Origin: Verrucomicrobiaceae bacterium UBA1938
Lineage (GTDB): Bacteria > Verrucomicrobiota > Verrucomicrobiia > Verrucomicrobiales > Verrucomicrobiaceae
Assembly: GCA_002336895.1 (NCBI GenBank)
Contig: DDFC01000008.1
Coordinates: 62,001-126,000, forward strand
Direction of reading: 5' to 3'
DNA length: 64,000 bases
Part shown: one piece after another, positions 16,607 to 24,774 of the stretch
Position numbering within the stretch: position 1 is the first letter of the stretch
Layout of the letters: each line of letters begins with the position of its first letter
The notes under the pieces: model-generated
Database searches by the model: none
What the model saw: the letters and a program-made list of their open reading frames with translations, nothing else
What the model was told of the DNA's origin: nothing
Made by a program: the position numbers and the translations under genes

Positions 16607-17212
16607 ATGTCCGAAGAAACAGCAACTATCGAGAGCGCGGCCCAGGAAGCCGCCGCAGAGGCCCAGGTTCCTGCCCAGCAGCCCCAGCAGACTTTCTCCT
16701 CCTTCCGTCGTGACGATCGCGGCCCCCGCGAAGTGGACGGTGTGGAAAAAGTGGTGCACATCAACCGATGCGCCAAGGTCGTCAAGGGCGGCCGCCGCTT
16801 CAGCTTCAGCGCGCTCGTCGTTTCCGGCGACGCCAAGGGCAAGGTCGGCTGCGGTTTTGGCAAGGCCAACGAAGTTTCCGACGCCATCAAGAAGGCCACG
16901 GAAGCCTCCCGCAAGAACCAGTTCTCCGTCGTCCTCAAGGACAGCACCATCCCTCATGAAGTGACGGGTGCCCACGGTGGCGGCCACATCCTCCTCAAGC
17001 CCGCAGCTCCTGGTACCGGCATCATCGCTGGTGGTGGTGCACGCGCCGTGCTTGAAGCCGCAGGCGTCAAAGACGTCATCGGCAAGTCCCTTGGCTCCAG
17101 CAACCACGCCAACGTCGTGCGTGCCACGCTGGCCGCCCTCACCGCCCTGCGCCCCGCAGACGAGATCCTCCGCTCCCGCGGCAAGGAGATCAAGGAGCGC
17201 AAGGCCCTCTGA
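16607..17212 (+). CDS. rpsE: 30S ribosomal protein S5
   Basis: 201 residues against 167 in E. coli. The extra length is an N-terminal, Ala/Glu/Gln-rich extension of about 35 residues (ATIESAAQEAAAEAQVPAQQ). The double-stranded-RNA-binding part (KVVKGGRRFSFSALVVSGD, GKVGCGFGKANEVSDAIKKA) and the C-terminal LGSSNHANVVRATLAAL are normal. rpmD (L30) usually follows; here rplO begins after 28 bases, so L30 is absent from the run. Confidence 0.97.
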   Translation: MSEETATIESAAQEAAAEAQVPAQQPQQTFSSFRRDDRGPREVDGVEKVVHINRCAKVVKGGRRFSFSALVVSGDAKGKVGCGFGKANEVSDAIKKATEASRKNQFSVVLKDSTIPHEVTGAHGGGHILLKPAAPGTGIIAGGGARAVLEAAGVKDVIGKSLGSSNHANVVRATLAALTALRPADEILRSRGKEIKERKAL

Positions 17213-17240
17213 TTGAATCCTTTTTCCTCTTTTCATTTTC

Positions 17241-17681
17241 ATGCAACTCCAAGACGTCAAACCCCGCCCCGGCGCCAAGAAGAGCCGCAAGCGCATTGGC
17301 TGCGGCGAAAGCTCCGGTCATGGCAAAACTTCCTGCAAGGGACACAAGGGCCAGATGGCCCGTGCAGGCCGCGGCATCCGCCCTGGCTTTGAAGGTGGTC
17401 AGATGCCGATGCACCGTCGTCTCCCCAAGAAGGGCTTCAACAACGCCCTCTTCCAGGACGCCATTGAAGTCGTCAATGTCGGCGACCTCAACGCCTTCGA
17501 TGACGGCGCTGTGATCAACGAAGCCGCCCTCCGTGAGGCCGGCCTCGTCTCCCGCACCTGCGACATCATCAAAATCCTCGGTTCCGGAGATCTTTCCCGC
17601 AAGCTGACCATTCAGGGCGCGAAAGTCAGTGCCTCCGCCCGTGAAAAGATTGAAAAAGCCGGCGGTTCCATCGCTGCCTGA
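17241..17681 (+). CDS. rplO: 50S ribosomal protein L15
   Basis: 146 residues. MQLQDVKPRPGAKKSRKRIG, the Gly-rich GCGESSGHGKTSCKGHKGQMAR, and MPMHRRLPKKGFNN are typical of L15, a late assembly protein. A 96-base gap with a structured inverted repeat separates it from secY. Confidence 0.97.
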   Translation: MQLQDVKPRPGAKKSRKRIGCGESSGHGKTSCKGHKGQMARAGRGIRPGFEGGQMPMHRRLPKKGFNNALFQDAIEVVNVGDLNAFDDGAVINEAALREAGLVSRTCDIIKILGSGDLSRKLTIQGAKVSASAREKIEKAGGSIAA

Positions 17682-17708
17682 TTTTTTCTCCCCTTAACCA
17701 ACCTCTTT

Positions 17709-17756
17709 GATGGGCCGGTCTCCGTGCAGCGTATGCTGTCAGGATTCTGGCCCATC
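17709..17756 (+). promoter_or_regulatory. Structured inverted repeat between rplO and secY
   Basis: Outer arms GATGGGCC (17709-17716) and GGCCCATC (17749-17756) enclose a symmetric inner hairpin CAGC-GTAT-GCTG. The structure sits 22 bases before the secY ATG, with a T-run (TTTTTT) just after the rplO stop but before the hairpin. It could tune secY expression relative to ribosomal proteins. There is no terminator-like U-tract after it. Confidence 0.4.
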
Positions 17757-17777
17757 TTCGCTTAGAGCCACTCTCTC

Positions 17778-19280
17778 ATGATCTCTGCCTTTGCCAACAG
17801 CTTCAAAGTCCCCGAACTTCGCTCGCGCATTCTCTTCACCCTGGCGATGATTGTCATCGTCCGCATTGGTGCCTCCATCACGCTTCCGGGCGTCGATCCC
17901 ACGGTGCTCAATGCCTGGATTGAAAACAAGGCGGGAGACAACGCCTCCGGCGCCGCCCAGGTGGCCGCCCTTCTCAATATCTTCAGCGGTGGTGGCCTGC
18001 AAAACTGCGCCATCTTCGCCCTGGGCATCATGCCCTACATCAGCGCCAGCATCATGCTGCAGCTCCTCACCGCCGTGTGGCCTCCTCTGAGCAAGATGGC
18101 CCGTGAAGAAGGCGGCCGTCAGAAGATCACCCAGTACACCCGCATCGCCACCATCGTGCTTTGCGTGTTCCAGTCATGGCTCCTAGCCCAGTCCCTGGCA
18201 GATCCTCAGCAGAACTACCTCATGGCAGGCCTGCAGGACGCCATCGACAAGCTCGGCGGACGCCCGCTCGTGCCCAACTACGGCTACGGCTTCCTCTTCA
18301 CCAGCGTCATCACCATCACCGCCGGCACCATGCTCATGATGTGGCTGGGCGAGCAGATCACCGACCGCGGCATCGGCAACGGCGTTTCCATCCTCATCTG
18401 CGTCAACATCGTCTCCGACCTCCCCGGTGCCCTCATCCAGGTGTGGCAGACCTTCGTCGGCAGCGTCAAGGCCAGCCCCTCCAGCGCCTTCACCCTCGTG
18501 CTGCTCATGGGCTTCATGATCCTCGTCATCGCAGGTGTCATTGCCCTCACACAGGCCACGCGCCGTATCGCCATCACCTACGCCAAGCGCGTCGTCGGCC
18601 GCAAGGTCTATGGCGGCCAGACGCAGTATCTTCCTCTGAAGATCAACTATTCCGGCGTCATGCCCATCATCTTCGCCCAGGCCATCCTGCTCTTCCCCTC
18701 CACCATTCTCGCCTCCCTCTTCAAGGACGTGAACTGGATCCAGAAGATGGCCCTCTTTGTGAGCAGCGGCTGGGTTTACTACGTCGCCTCCTCCCTCCTG
18801 ATCTTCTTCTTCAGCTACTTCTGGGTGGCCACCATGTTCCAGCCCACGCAGATCTCTGAAGACCTCAAGAAGAGCGGCGGCTACATCCCGGGCATCCGCC
18901 CTGGCAAGCCCACCGCCGACTTCCTCGACTTCACCATGAGCCGCCTCACCTTTGCTGGCGCCATCTTCCTCACCGGCCTGTATGTCATGCCCGGCATGGT
19001 CAGCTCCCTCATGAAGATCTCCAGCTCCGCCGCCCAGTTCTTCGGCGGCACCAGCCTGCTCATCCTCGTGGGCGTCGTTCTCGACGTCATGCGCCAGGTG
19101 GAAACCCACCTCCTGCAGAGCCACTACGACGGCTTCCTCAAGAAGGGCCGCATCCGTGGCCGTGTGGACCGTGTGCAGCAGGGCGTGCGCCCCATGGACT
19201 CCAAGACCATCGTCATCCTCTGGGTCGTCCTGGCAGCCATCGTGCTCATCGGCGTCGCTTACAAACTCATGCTCAAGTAG
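17778..19280 (+). CDS. secY: Protein translocase subunit SecY
   Basis: Channel subunit of the SecYEG inner-membrane translocon. It has 500 residues, longer than E. coli SecY (443), with ten hydrophobic segments visible. Family signatures: FALGIMPYISASIMLQLL (TM2), the TM5 region WLGEQITDRGIGNGVSI, and the cytoplasmic SecA/ribosome-docking loop with KLAF-type NYSGVMPIIFAQAILL. The extra length is mainly in the first periplasmic loop (about 38-62) and the segment before TM5 (about 135-170). map begins at its stop codon. adk, often found between them, is absent, as is rpmJ downstream. Confidence 0.97.
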   Translation: MISAFANSFKVPELRSRILFTLAMIVIVRIGASITLPGVDPTVLNAWIENKAGDNASGAAQVAALLNIFSGGGLQNCAIFALGIMPYISASIMLQLLTAVWPPLSKMAREEGGRQKITQYTRIATIVLCVFQSWLLAQSLADPQQNYLMAGLQDAIDKLGGRPLVPNYGYGFLFTSVITITAGTMLMMWLGEQITDRGIGNGVSILICVNIVSDLPGALIQVWQTFVGSVKASPSSAFTLVLLMGFMILVIAGVIALTQATRRIAITYAKRVVGRKVYGGQTQYLPLKINYSGVMPIIFAQAILLFPSTILASLFKDVNWIQKMALFVSSGWVYYVASSLLIFFFSYFWVATMFQPTQISEDLKKSGGYIPGIRPGKPTADFLDFTMSRLTFAGAIFLTGLYVMPGMVSSLMKISSSAAQFFGGTSLLILVGVVLDVMRQVETHLLQSHYDGFLKKGRIRGRVDRVQQGVRPMDSKTIVILWVVLAAIVLIGVAYKLMLK

Positions 19281-19300
19281 TGAGCCACCTCGAGCGCTTC

Positions 19301-20131
19301 ATGGCTTTTCTCAAATCGGGTAGCATTCCCATCCGCCACGGCGCGCAGCAGCAGGGCATCCGCCGGGCCTGCCAGGTCGCGCGCGATGTCCTCATCAAAA
19401 CCGCCTCTCAGGTCGCCGTGGGTGTCACCACGGCCGAGGTGGACCGCTACGCCGCCGCAGAGATCAAAGCCTGCGGCGCCACCAGCGCCTTCCTGGGCTA
19501 CCGCCAGTTTCCCGGCACCATCTGCATCTCCATCAATGAAGAGGTGGTGCATGGCATCGGCGGCCCGCGTGTGATCCAGGATGGCGACGTCGTCAAAATC
19601 GACGTAGGCGTTTACTACGACGGCTGGGTGGGGGACAACGCCCTCACCGTACCTGTCGGCAATGTGGCCAAGGAAACACTGCATCTCCTCGCCGCCACGG
19701 AGGAGTCCCTCCTCAACGCCGTCAAATACGCGCGTGATGGCTGGATGCTCGGAGACCTCTGCCACAGCGTGGAGGCCCATGTGACGCAGTATGGCTACAC
19801 CGTCGTGCGCGAGTTCGTCGGTCATGGTGTCGGCCGCAAGCTTCACGAAGAGCCCCAGGTGCCCAACTACGGCAAAAAGGGCGAGCGCCCGCGCCTCAAA
19901 GCTGGCATGACTCTGGCCATCGAGCCCATGATCAACCTCGGCACCGGCAAGACCCGCATCCTTGAGGACAAGTGGACGGTCGTCACCCTGGACCGCAAGC
20001 CCAGTGCGCACTTCGAGCACGTCGTGCTCGTCACCCCGGACGAGCCCGAGATCCTCACCGCCCGCGGCCGCATGTTTCCCAAGGGGGTCAATGACCTGAC
20101 GCCACGCCCGGTTTTCGAGCTGGGCATGTGA
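19301..20131 (+). CDS. map: Methionine aminopeptidase type I
   Basis: Removes the initiator Met from new proteins using a dinuclear metal site. It has 276 residues from the ATG at 19301. A GTG at 19280 overlapping the secY stop would add seven residues (MSHLERF) and allow translational coupling; neither has a clear ribosome site. Metal ligands can be placed: IDVGVYYDGWVGDNA (two Asp), FVGHGVGRKLHEEPQVPN (His), MTLAIEPM (Glu) and the C-terminal KWTVVTLDRKPSAHFEHVVLV (Glu). Last gene of the run. Confidence 0.95.
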   Translation: MAFLKSGSIPIRHGAQQQGIRRACQVARDVLIKTASQVAVGVTTAEVDRYAAAEIKACGATSAFLGYRQFPGTICISINEEVVHGIGGPRVIQDGDVVKIDVGVYYDGWVGDNALTVPVGNVAKETLHLLAATEESLLNAVKYARDGWMLGDLCHSVEAHVTQYGYTVVREFVGHGVGRKLHEEPQVPNYGKKGERPRLKAGMTLAIEPMINLGTGKTRILEDKWTVVTLDRKPSAHFEHVVLVTPDEPEILTARGRMFPKGVNDLTPRPVFELGM

Positions 20132-20620
20132 GTGATGGGGCCATGTCCACATGGCATATCATACCACGATTCCTCGAAAACTGGTCTGCCATCCAGTCGC
20201 CGCATGCCTGGGCACGCAGTGTGCCGGCTGAATGCCGGTGAAGGATCATCAGCACTCATGGCCTGCGTCTGAATTTGGAACCGGAGCGAAGCGGAGATGG
20301 ACAGCCGCAGGCTGCCCCGAAGGGGTGAGCGCAGCGCGCCGAAGCGAAGCGGAGACAGACGACTGAAAGGAGCCCGTAGGGTGAGCGCAGCGAATCAATC
20401 AAAGCGGCAGCTGCGTTTCCCCCTTCGCTCTGCGAGCTACGGAGGACTGGCCGTGCCTCACTCCGCAACCGCACTCCAAATTTTGCTTCGTGCTTTCACG
20501 CTCCAGCACCTGCGGCACTCTCATCGTCTGTGATCCTGACCAGACCCATTTTCAACTGCCTGTGGTATCGCGGGACACGCCTGGCTTTGACTGGAAAACG
20601 GCTGCACCCTGGCTCACCGC
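20132..20620 (+). other. Intergenic stretch with tandem 50-bp repeats
   Basis: No gene found between map and the hydrolase fragment. It contains two imperfect tandem copies of a roughly 50-base unit and then featureless sequence. Base composition is uneven and the short frames have no sensible protein. Confidence 0.6.
20286..20392. repeat. Two imperfect tandem repeats of about 50 bp
   Basis: Unit 1 (20286-20336) and unit 2 (20344-20392) both begin GCGAAGCGGAGA and end GGGTGAGCGCAGCG, with diverged centres. The shared ends and variable middle resemble a small intergenic interspersed repeat. Confidence 0.6.
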
Positions 20621-21023
20621 TTCCTTCTGCAGCGCGGTCATGATGATCTTCTCGGCGTGGGTGATGGGCAGGGAGTAGTGGCCGTCGATCTCGGACCAGT
20701 GGGTTTCGGCCTGGGGGATGAGCTCGGAGATCTGGCGGGTGTAGGTCCAGGCGATGTTGCGGTCCTCTTTCCCGTGCCAGAAGCGGATGGGGAAATTGAT
20801 CTGGCTGATTTCAAAGCCCCATTCGGTGAGGTATATGTCTGCATCCGCGATGACATTGCGCGGGCCGCGGTCCAGCGCGCCCAGGGTGGCGGCGCGCACC
20901 ACGTCAAAGATGCCCGGCTGCAGCAGCACGCGGCGGTCCTCCGGGCCCAGCAGTTTCATGAGCCAGCGCAGCGGTGCCTTCTCGGGGCTGCCCCTGGCGG
21001 CCACGCCACCCAGGCGCAGCACC
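20552..21023 (-). pseudogene. 3'-terminal fragment of an alpha/beta-hydrolase gene
   Basis: Bases 21023-20621 read on the minus strand as the last 133 residues of the intact hydrolase at 24775-25644, from the RLGGVAARGSPEKAPLRW segment through the catalytic-His region DGHYSLPITHAEK. The nucleophile half (GWSGGG) is missing, so it cannot be active. Homology stops inside the final codons: the intact gene ends QKE-stop, while here the frame runs on for about 23 unrelated residues to a stop at 20552. Of seven base differences from the intact copy, six fall in third codon positions and only two residues change (Asp/Glu, Ala/Thr). Confidence 0.85.
20621..21023 (+). repeat. Left copy of the 403-bp direct repeat bounding the KGGVGR cassette
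   Basis: Aligns without gaps to 24778-25180 in the same orientation, with seven mismatches (about 98% identity), six of them in the first 85 bases. Sequence identity breaks off sharply at both ends. Confidence 0.95.
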
Positions 21024-21121
21024 GCCGCCCGTGCAGGAAAACACTACTGCCACACCGCAGCCAGCGGCGGCGTGTGGTGACATGGATGTGCCGCATTGGG
21101 AATAAGGCCGCTTCGTTAAAA

Positions 21122-21144
21122 GTTCGGTAAAAGTGACACCGAAC
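21122..21144. promoter_or_regulatory. Inverted repeat upstream of the three-gene cassette
   Basis: GTTCGGT (21122-21128) and ACCGAAC (21138-21144), perfect 7-bp arms with a 9-base spacer, in the AT-richer stretch 136 bases before the first cassette gene. A plausible operator for a dimeric regulator. No regulator gene is adjacent. Confidence 0.4.
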
Positions 21145-21279
21145 AGAGGCATGCTTTATCCCCTCCGTCTTTGTTTTGATTGTTTTAGGTGAAAAGTTGA
21201 ATTGGCAATCGTTCTGAGTGTGTTTCTTTCGTCATTTACCCACTGCCGCCATTCCATGGAGTGGTGCTTCTGACAGACT

Positions 21280-22086
21280 ATGTTCACTGCCGCTCTCAAT
21301 TCACTGACTGCAGACCACAAAACGGCTGTGGAGACGCAATTGTCCGCATGGGACGCCGGCACCTGCCCCAAATGGCGCCGCGTGGCAGTAAACATACGTG
21401 AGGAGGTGGCGCTCCAGCCCCGTGATTTCACCGCCCTGCTCACGGATTTCGCCACAGAGCTGGTTAGCGCCGCTGTCTCTCCCGAGTCTGGCTGGGTCAA
21501 GGCATGCCGTCAAAACCAGTTCAGAGGCGCGGCCATGCCGCCACCACTGCCTACACACCTGGGTCGGGCGGTGCCCATCGGCAATTATGCGGCCATCATC
21601 AGCGATTCACCCTCGGTCACGCTGACACCCGACGTATGCGAGCAGATGCTGCGTGATATTCACCTGGCTGGCGGAACCCCTACGCCACGGGAGGCCCGAA
21701 TCCTGCAGCAAGCACGCCTGGGCCGGTATGTCATGTGGGCAGCCTTTGATGCCACCCATCCCAATCAAAGTCCGTTTGATTACATTCCGAGAACGACCGA
21801 CGCCGTCCGCACGGCCTTGGGCTTGGGAGAGTGCCGCGAAACAGTGACCTTCATCCTCATGACCTACCAGTCCACCGGCACCGGAGCGCCGGATCCCCTG
21901 CATCGCCCCACCATAGGCGAAGCTGCAAACTACTGCTGGTACCGTCCCAACCCCGATGCTGCCGCGCACCACGGCCTCACCGAGCCCCTCTCCCCCAATC
22001 CCCTTGGGCTCGCCCCCGTGCCGGAGGTGGTTCATCGTGAAATCAATGGCGACACCCTGACATTTCCGCTTTATTTGGCGGTGTAA
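21280..22086 (+). CDS. Unknown protein, first gene of the KGGVGR-ATPase cassette
   Basis: 268 residues, no signal peptide or membrane segment, and not a family I recognise. The first 85 residues look like a small helical domain (FTAALNSLTADHKTAVETQL, PRDFTALLTDFATELVSAAV). A Pro-rich linker (AMPPPLPTHLG) follows, then a second domain of about 170 residues with several Trp and Tyr (LGRYVMWAAFDATHP, NYCWYRPNPDAAAHHG). The layout, a small helical N-terminal adaptor plus a second domain, resembles proteins with effector-associated domains in bacterial conflict systems, but that is inference from architecture. It is followed after 3 bases by the next gene, so the three form one operon. Confidence 0.75.
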   Translation: MFTAALNSLTADHKTAVETQLSAWDAGTCPKWRRVAVNIREEVALQPRDFTALLTDFATELVSAAVSPESGWVKACRQNQFRGAAMPPPLPTHLGRAVPIGNYAAIISDSPSVTLTPDVCEQMLRDIHLAGGTPTPREARILQQARLGRYVMWAAFDATHPNQSPFDYIPRTTDAVRTALGLGECRETVTFILMTYQSTGTGAPDPLHRPTIGEAANYCWYRPNPDAAAHHGLTEPLSPNPLGLAPVPEVVHREINGDTLTFPLYLAV

Positions 22087-22089
22087 CCC

Positions 22090-22950
22090 ATGAGCGCATC
22101 CGCACCAGAGCCGGTCGATCTCGGCCTCAAGCACCTCGAAGGCCAGTCCTTTGAAGCCGTTACCACCTGGCTGGAAAGTGCCCTGCGTGCCCAGGTGCCA
22201 TTGCCCACGATTGTTCCAGATGAAATGCCAGAGGCCCCCATTCTGCGCCTGGAGCGCGGCCTCTCAGAGATCACTCGGCAGGACCTCCGCAATGCCTGCC
22301 GCACGCTCGTGCGCCGCTACGTCAGGCAGCCGCAGGATGACGACGCCTACATCGGCGCATTGCTGCGCCTGGCCAAAGGGCTGAACCTCACCGATCTCGT
22401 CACAGATCTCCACACCCTGGCCGCCAATCACGCAGTCCTCTCCGCGCTGTCCCAGAGCCAGGTCAAATCCATCCTCTTCACCCTGCTGGATCTCCGGGCT
22501 TCCCTGCCGCTGGCGTTTTGGAAATCCCTGGCCGCCAGCCTGCCTGATGCACTGAGCCTTATCGCATTTTCCGGTCTGCTGAGGCATGGCTATGAACCCG
22601 CCCTGCAGGTTCTTCATGCCCTGCCGGACAAGCAGACAATCGCCGACTCGCTCTACATCATTCTCAAGCAGCATGCCAAGCTGCTGAACCCGACCGAAGT
22701 GGCCAAGATGACCGCAGTGGCCAGGCAATTCCTGTCTTCCTGCAAGCCTCAGATCCAGCAAGCCCTGCAGGAATGGGTGGATGAAAATCCTGCCGTCGTG
22801 GAGAGCAGGCCTGCGGCCAAGATTTCCTTTTCCAGGTTGTTGCTCGACACTGCCTTGGCTGCTTATGCCACAAAGATAGGCGGCCAGCCATACAACCTCC
22901 GTCCTGTCTCTGCGCGTCTCGTGCCACAAACTTTGCCCTGCGCCGCCTGA
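22090..22950 (+). CDS. Unknown all-helical protein, second gene of the cassette
   Basis: 286 residues, Leu/Ala-rich, predicted almost wholly helical, soluble, with no recognisable motif. From about residue 70 it reads as consecutive amphipathic helices (AYIGALLRLAKGLNLTDLV, KSILFTLLDLRASLPLAFWK, YEPALQVLHALPDKQTIADS), suggesting an alpha-solenoid scaffold. It lies 3 bases after the first gene and 2 bases before the ATPase gene, so it is almost certainly a partner of both. Confidence 0.75.
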   Translation: MSASAPEPVDLGLKHLEGQSFEAVTTWLESALRAQVPLPTIVPDEMPEAPILRLERGLSEITRQDLRNACRTLVRRYVRQPQDDDAYIGALLRLAKGLNLTDLVTDLHTLAANHAVLSALSQSQVKSILFTLLDLRASLPLAFWKSLAASLPDALSLIAFSGLLRHGYEPALQVLHALPDKQTIADSLYIILKQHAKLLNPTEVAKMTAVARQFLSSCKPQIQQALQEWVDENPAVVESRPAAKISFSRLLLDTALAAYATKIGGQPYNLRPVSARLVPQTLPCAA

Positions 22951-22952
22951 CC

Positions 22953-24629
22953 ATGCCTGACCCCACACAGCCAAGCAGCGCGGCATTCATCACCTTTTAC
23001 TCCTTCAAAGGAGGCGTGGGGCGCAGCATGTCACTCATCAATGTGGCAGGCATCATGGCTGGCCGTGGGTTTCGTGTCCTCGCGCTGGACATGGACCTCG
23101 AAGCCCCCGGCATCTCCTACCTCATGCGCCATGAGGCCAATCTCGTGGGGCAGGATCTTCCCGGCTTTGTGGACCTCCTTAGCGATGCCTGCACTCGTGG
23201 CATGGAGGCAGACCTCTTTGCCCAGTCACCTCAGGATGTCGTCGAAAAGTATTCGTATCCTTACACCATTCCCGAAGGCATCCGTGTGAGCGAGGACGGG
23301 CTGCTCAGGATCATGCCCGCAGGCAGTTTCGATGGCCACTATCAGGAGCGTCTCGATGCCCTGTCGCTGGGGCAGCTGTACCGCGAAGGGCGCGGCCAGC
23401 CCCTCATTGCCGCGTTCAAGCACGTCATCGCCACCGCCGGCATGTTTGACTTTGTCTTCATCGACAGCCGCACCGGCTTTTCAGACGAGTCCGGCATTTG
23501 CACGCGCGATCTCGGAGACCACCTCGTGGTCGTCATGGGCTTCAACCGGCAGAACCAGGAAGGCACCGAGGAGTTTCTGCGCTCCCTGCGCATGGCTGGT
23601 GGCAAGCCGAAAAACCTGCAGGTCATCCTCAGCCCCGTACCCAATGGCGAAGATGAACTGGTGGAAAAGCGGGAGGGTGAAATAGCGGCAGCTCTGTCCG
23701 AGGCGTGGGAAGAACCCTTGAAGCCTTTCCTGCAGATCCCCTACCATCCGCGTCTCGCCCTCACCGAAGAGCCCCACATCTTCCGCCGCAGTCGCGGTTA
23801 TCTGTATGAGGCCTACGTAGCCATTGAACTTGCTGTTCGCCGCATGCTCGGCCTGACCGCCGCATCGTTGCGAAAGGACATTATTAAAGCCGCTGATGAG
23901 AAGCGGCTCGATCTGGTGATCATTCTGTTGAAGAAGCTGCAAAAGCTGGACGACGGAGAGACGGCTGTGGAAGGCTTGGTCACCAACGAATTGATGAATC
24001 TTTGCCTGAATTCCGAGGCAGGTGAACTCCGCCAATATCTAGCGGCGACGCTACCTGCTGATTCTTGGGCTGTCGGCACTTTGTCATATCGTCTCCATAA
24101 TAAGAACATGGACGATGCAGTTTTATTTTATAAACGTGCACTGGAAGCGGATTCGAAGGATGCTGATATTTTGGGCAATTACGCACTTTTTCTGACCGAT
24201 GTGCGCAAAGATCACGCTTCAGCGGAGGTATTTTACAAGCGTGCTCTAGAGGCAGATCCAACGGGGGCTAACAAGCTGGGCAACTATGCGAAGCTGCTAT
24301 TTATCCAAAATCGCCTTGAAGAAGGAACGAGAATGCTAGCCAAAGCCTGGGAACAAAATCCCCCAAACCAAAATCTCCAATCTGAGCTGCTCTTCTATGC
24401 CTGCGCTCACTTGTGGAAAAGGCATCCTGATGCCCTTGGAAAGCTGAAAGCCCTCCTGGAAGCAGGTGGCAAGTCCGAAGGCTGGCCATTGGAAGAGAAT
24501 GTGCGTGTAGCGCGTGAGTCCGGGCATCCATATCCTGATTTCATTGCTGCGCTGGCAGATGTCGTTTCGGCCAAGGCTACAGTGGACACACTGGCAGACT
24601 TTGAGGTCTGGAAAAACGGACGCTTCTGA
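22953..24629 (+). CDS. KGGVGR-variant ParA/MinD-like ATPase with C-terminal TPR repeats
   Basis: 558 residues. The N-terminal third is a SIMIBI-class ATPase: the deviant Walker A FYSFKGGVGRSMSLINVA (residues 15-32) keeps the ParA signature lysine (K19) but has Arg where the usual GK(T/S) lysine stands. The Walker A' region VLALDMDLEAPG and the DFVFIDSRTGFSDES loop follow. A helical middle leads to at least two TPR units (DDAVLFYKRALEADSKDADI, SAEVFYKRALEADPTGANK, about residues 385-455) and a helical C-terminus. Such KGGVGR-TPR proteins are, to my knowledge, found in accessory operons and in the actinobacterial FxSxx-COOH system, not in chromosome segregation. The 3' half (from about 23880) is visibly AT-richer than the 5' half. 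Confidence 0.88.
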   Translation: MPDPTQPSSAAFITFYSFKGGVGRSMSLINVAGIMAGRGFRVLALDMDLEAPGISYLMRHEANLVGQDLPGFVDLLSDACTRGMEADLFAQSPQDVVEKYSYPYTIPEGIRVSEDGLLRIMPAGSFDGHYQERLDALSLGQLYREGRGQPLIAAFKHVIATAGMFDFVFIDSRTGFSDESGICTRDLGDHLVVVMGFNRQNQEGTEEFLRSLRMAGGKPKNLQVILSPVPNGEDELVEKREGEIAAALSEAWEEPLKPFLQIPYHPRLALTEEPHIFRRSRGYLYEAYVAIELAVRRMLGLTAASLRKDIIKAADEKRLDLVIILLKKLQKLDDGETAVEGLVTNELMNLCLNSEAGELRQYLAATLPADSWAVGTLSYRLHNKNMDDAVLFYKRALEADSKDADILGNYALFLTDVRKDHASAEVFYKRALEADPTGANKLGNYAKLLFIQNRLEEGTRMLAKAWEQNPPNQNLQSELLFYACAHLWKRHPDALGKLKALLEAGGKSEGWPLEENVRVARESGHPYPDFIAALADVVSAKATVDTLADFEVWKNGRF

Positions 24630-24718
24630 GTCGCAGACGGTGAGGTATTTTCTCCAAGATGGAGAGGAAAAAGGGCTGCATTCTGCGCAGCATCTGCCGC
24701 ATTCTCCCCCCATCCACA

Positions 24719-24736
24719 CGGGGTCAGGAGACCCCG
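24719..24736. terminator. Hairpin between convergent genes
   Basis: CGGGGTC-AGGA-GACCCCG, a 7-bp GC-rich stem, 89 bases after the ATPase stop and 38 bases beyond the end of the convergent hydrolase gene. Neither side has a good T-run, so termination strength is uncertain. Confidence 0.45.
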
Positions 24737-24774
24737 TCGCCTTGGGGGCGCCTCGGCTACGCACCCACCCCTGC

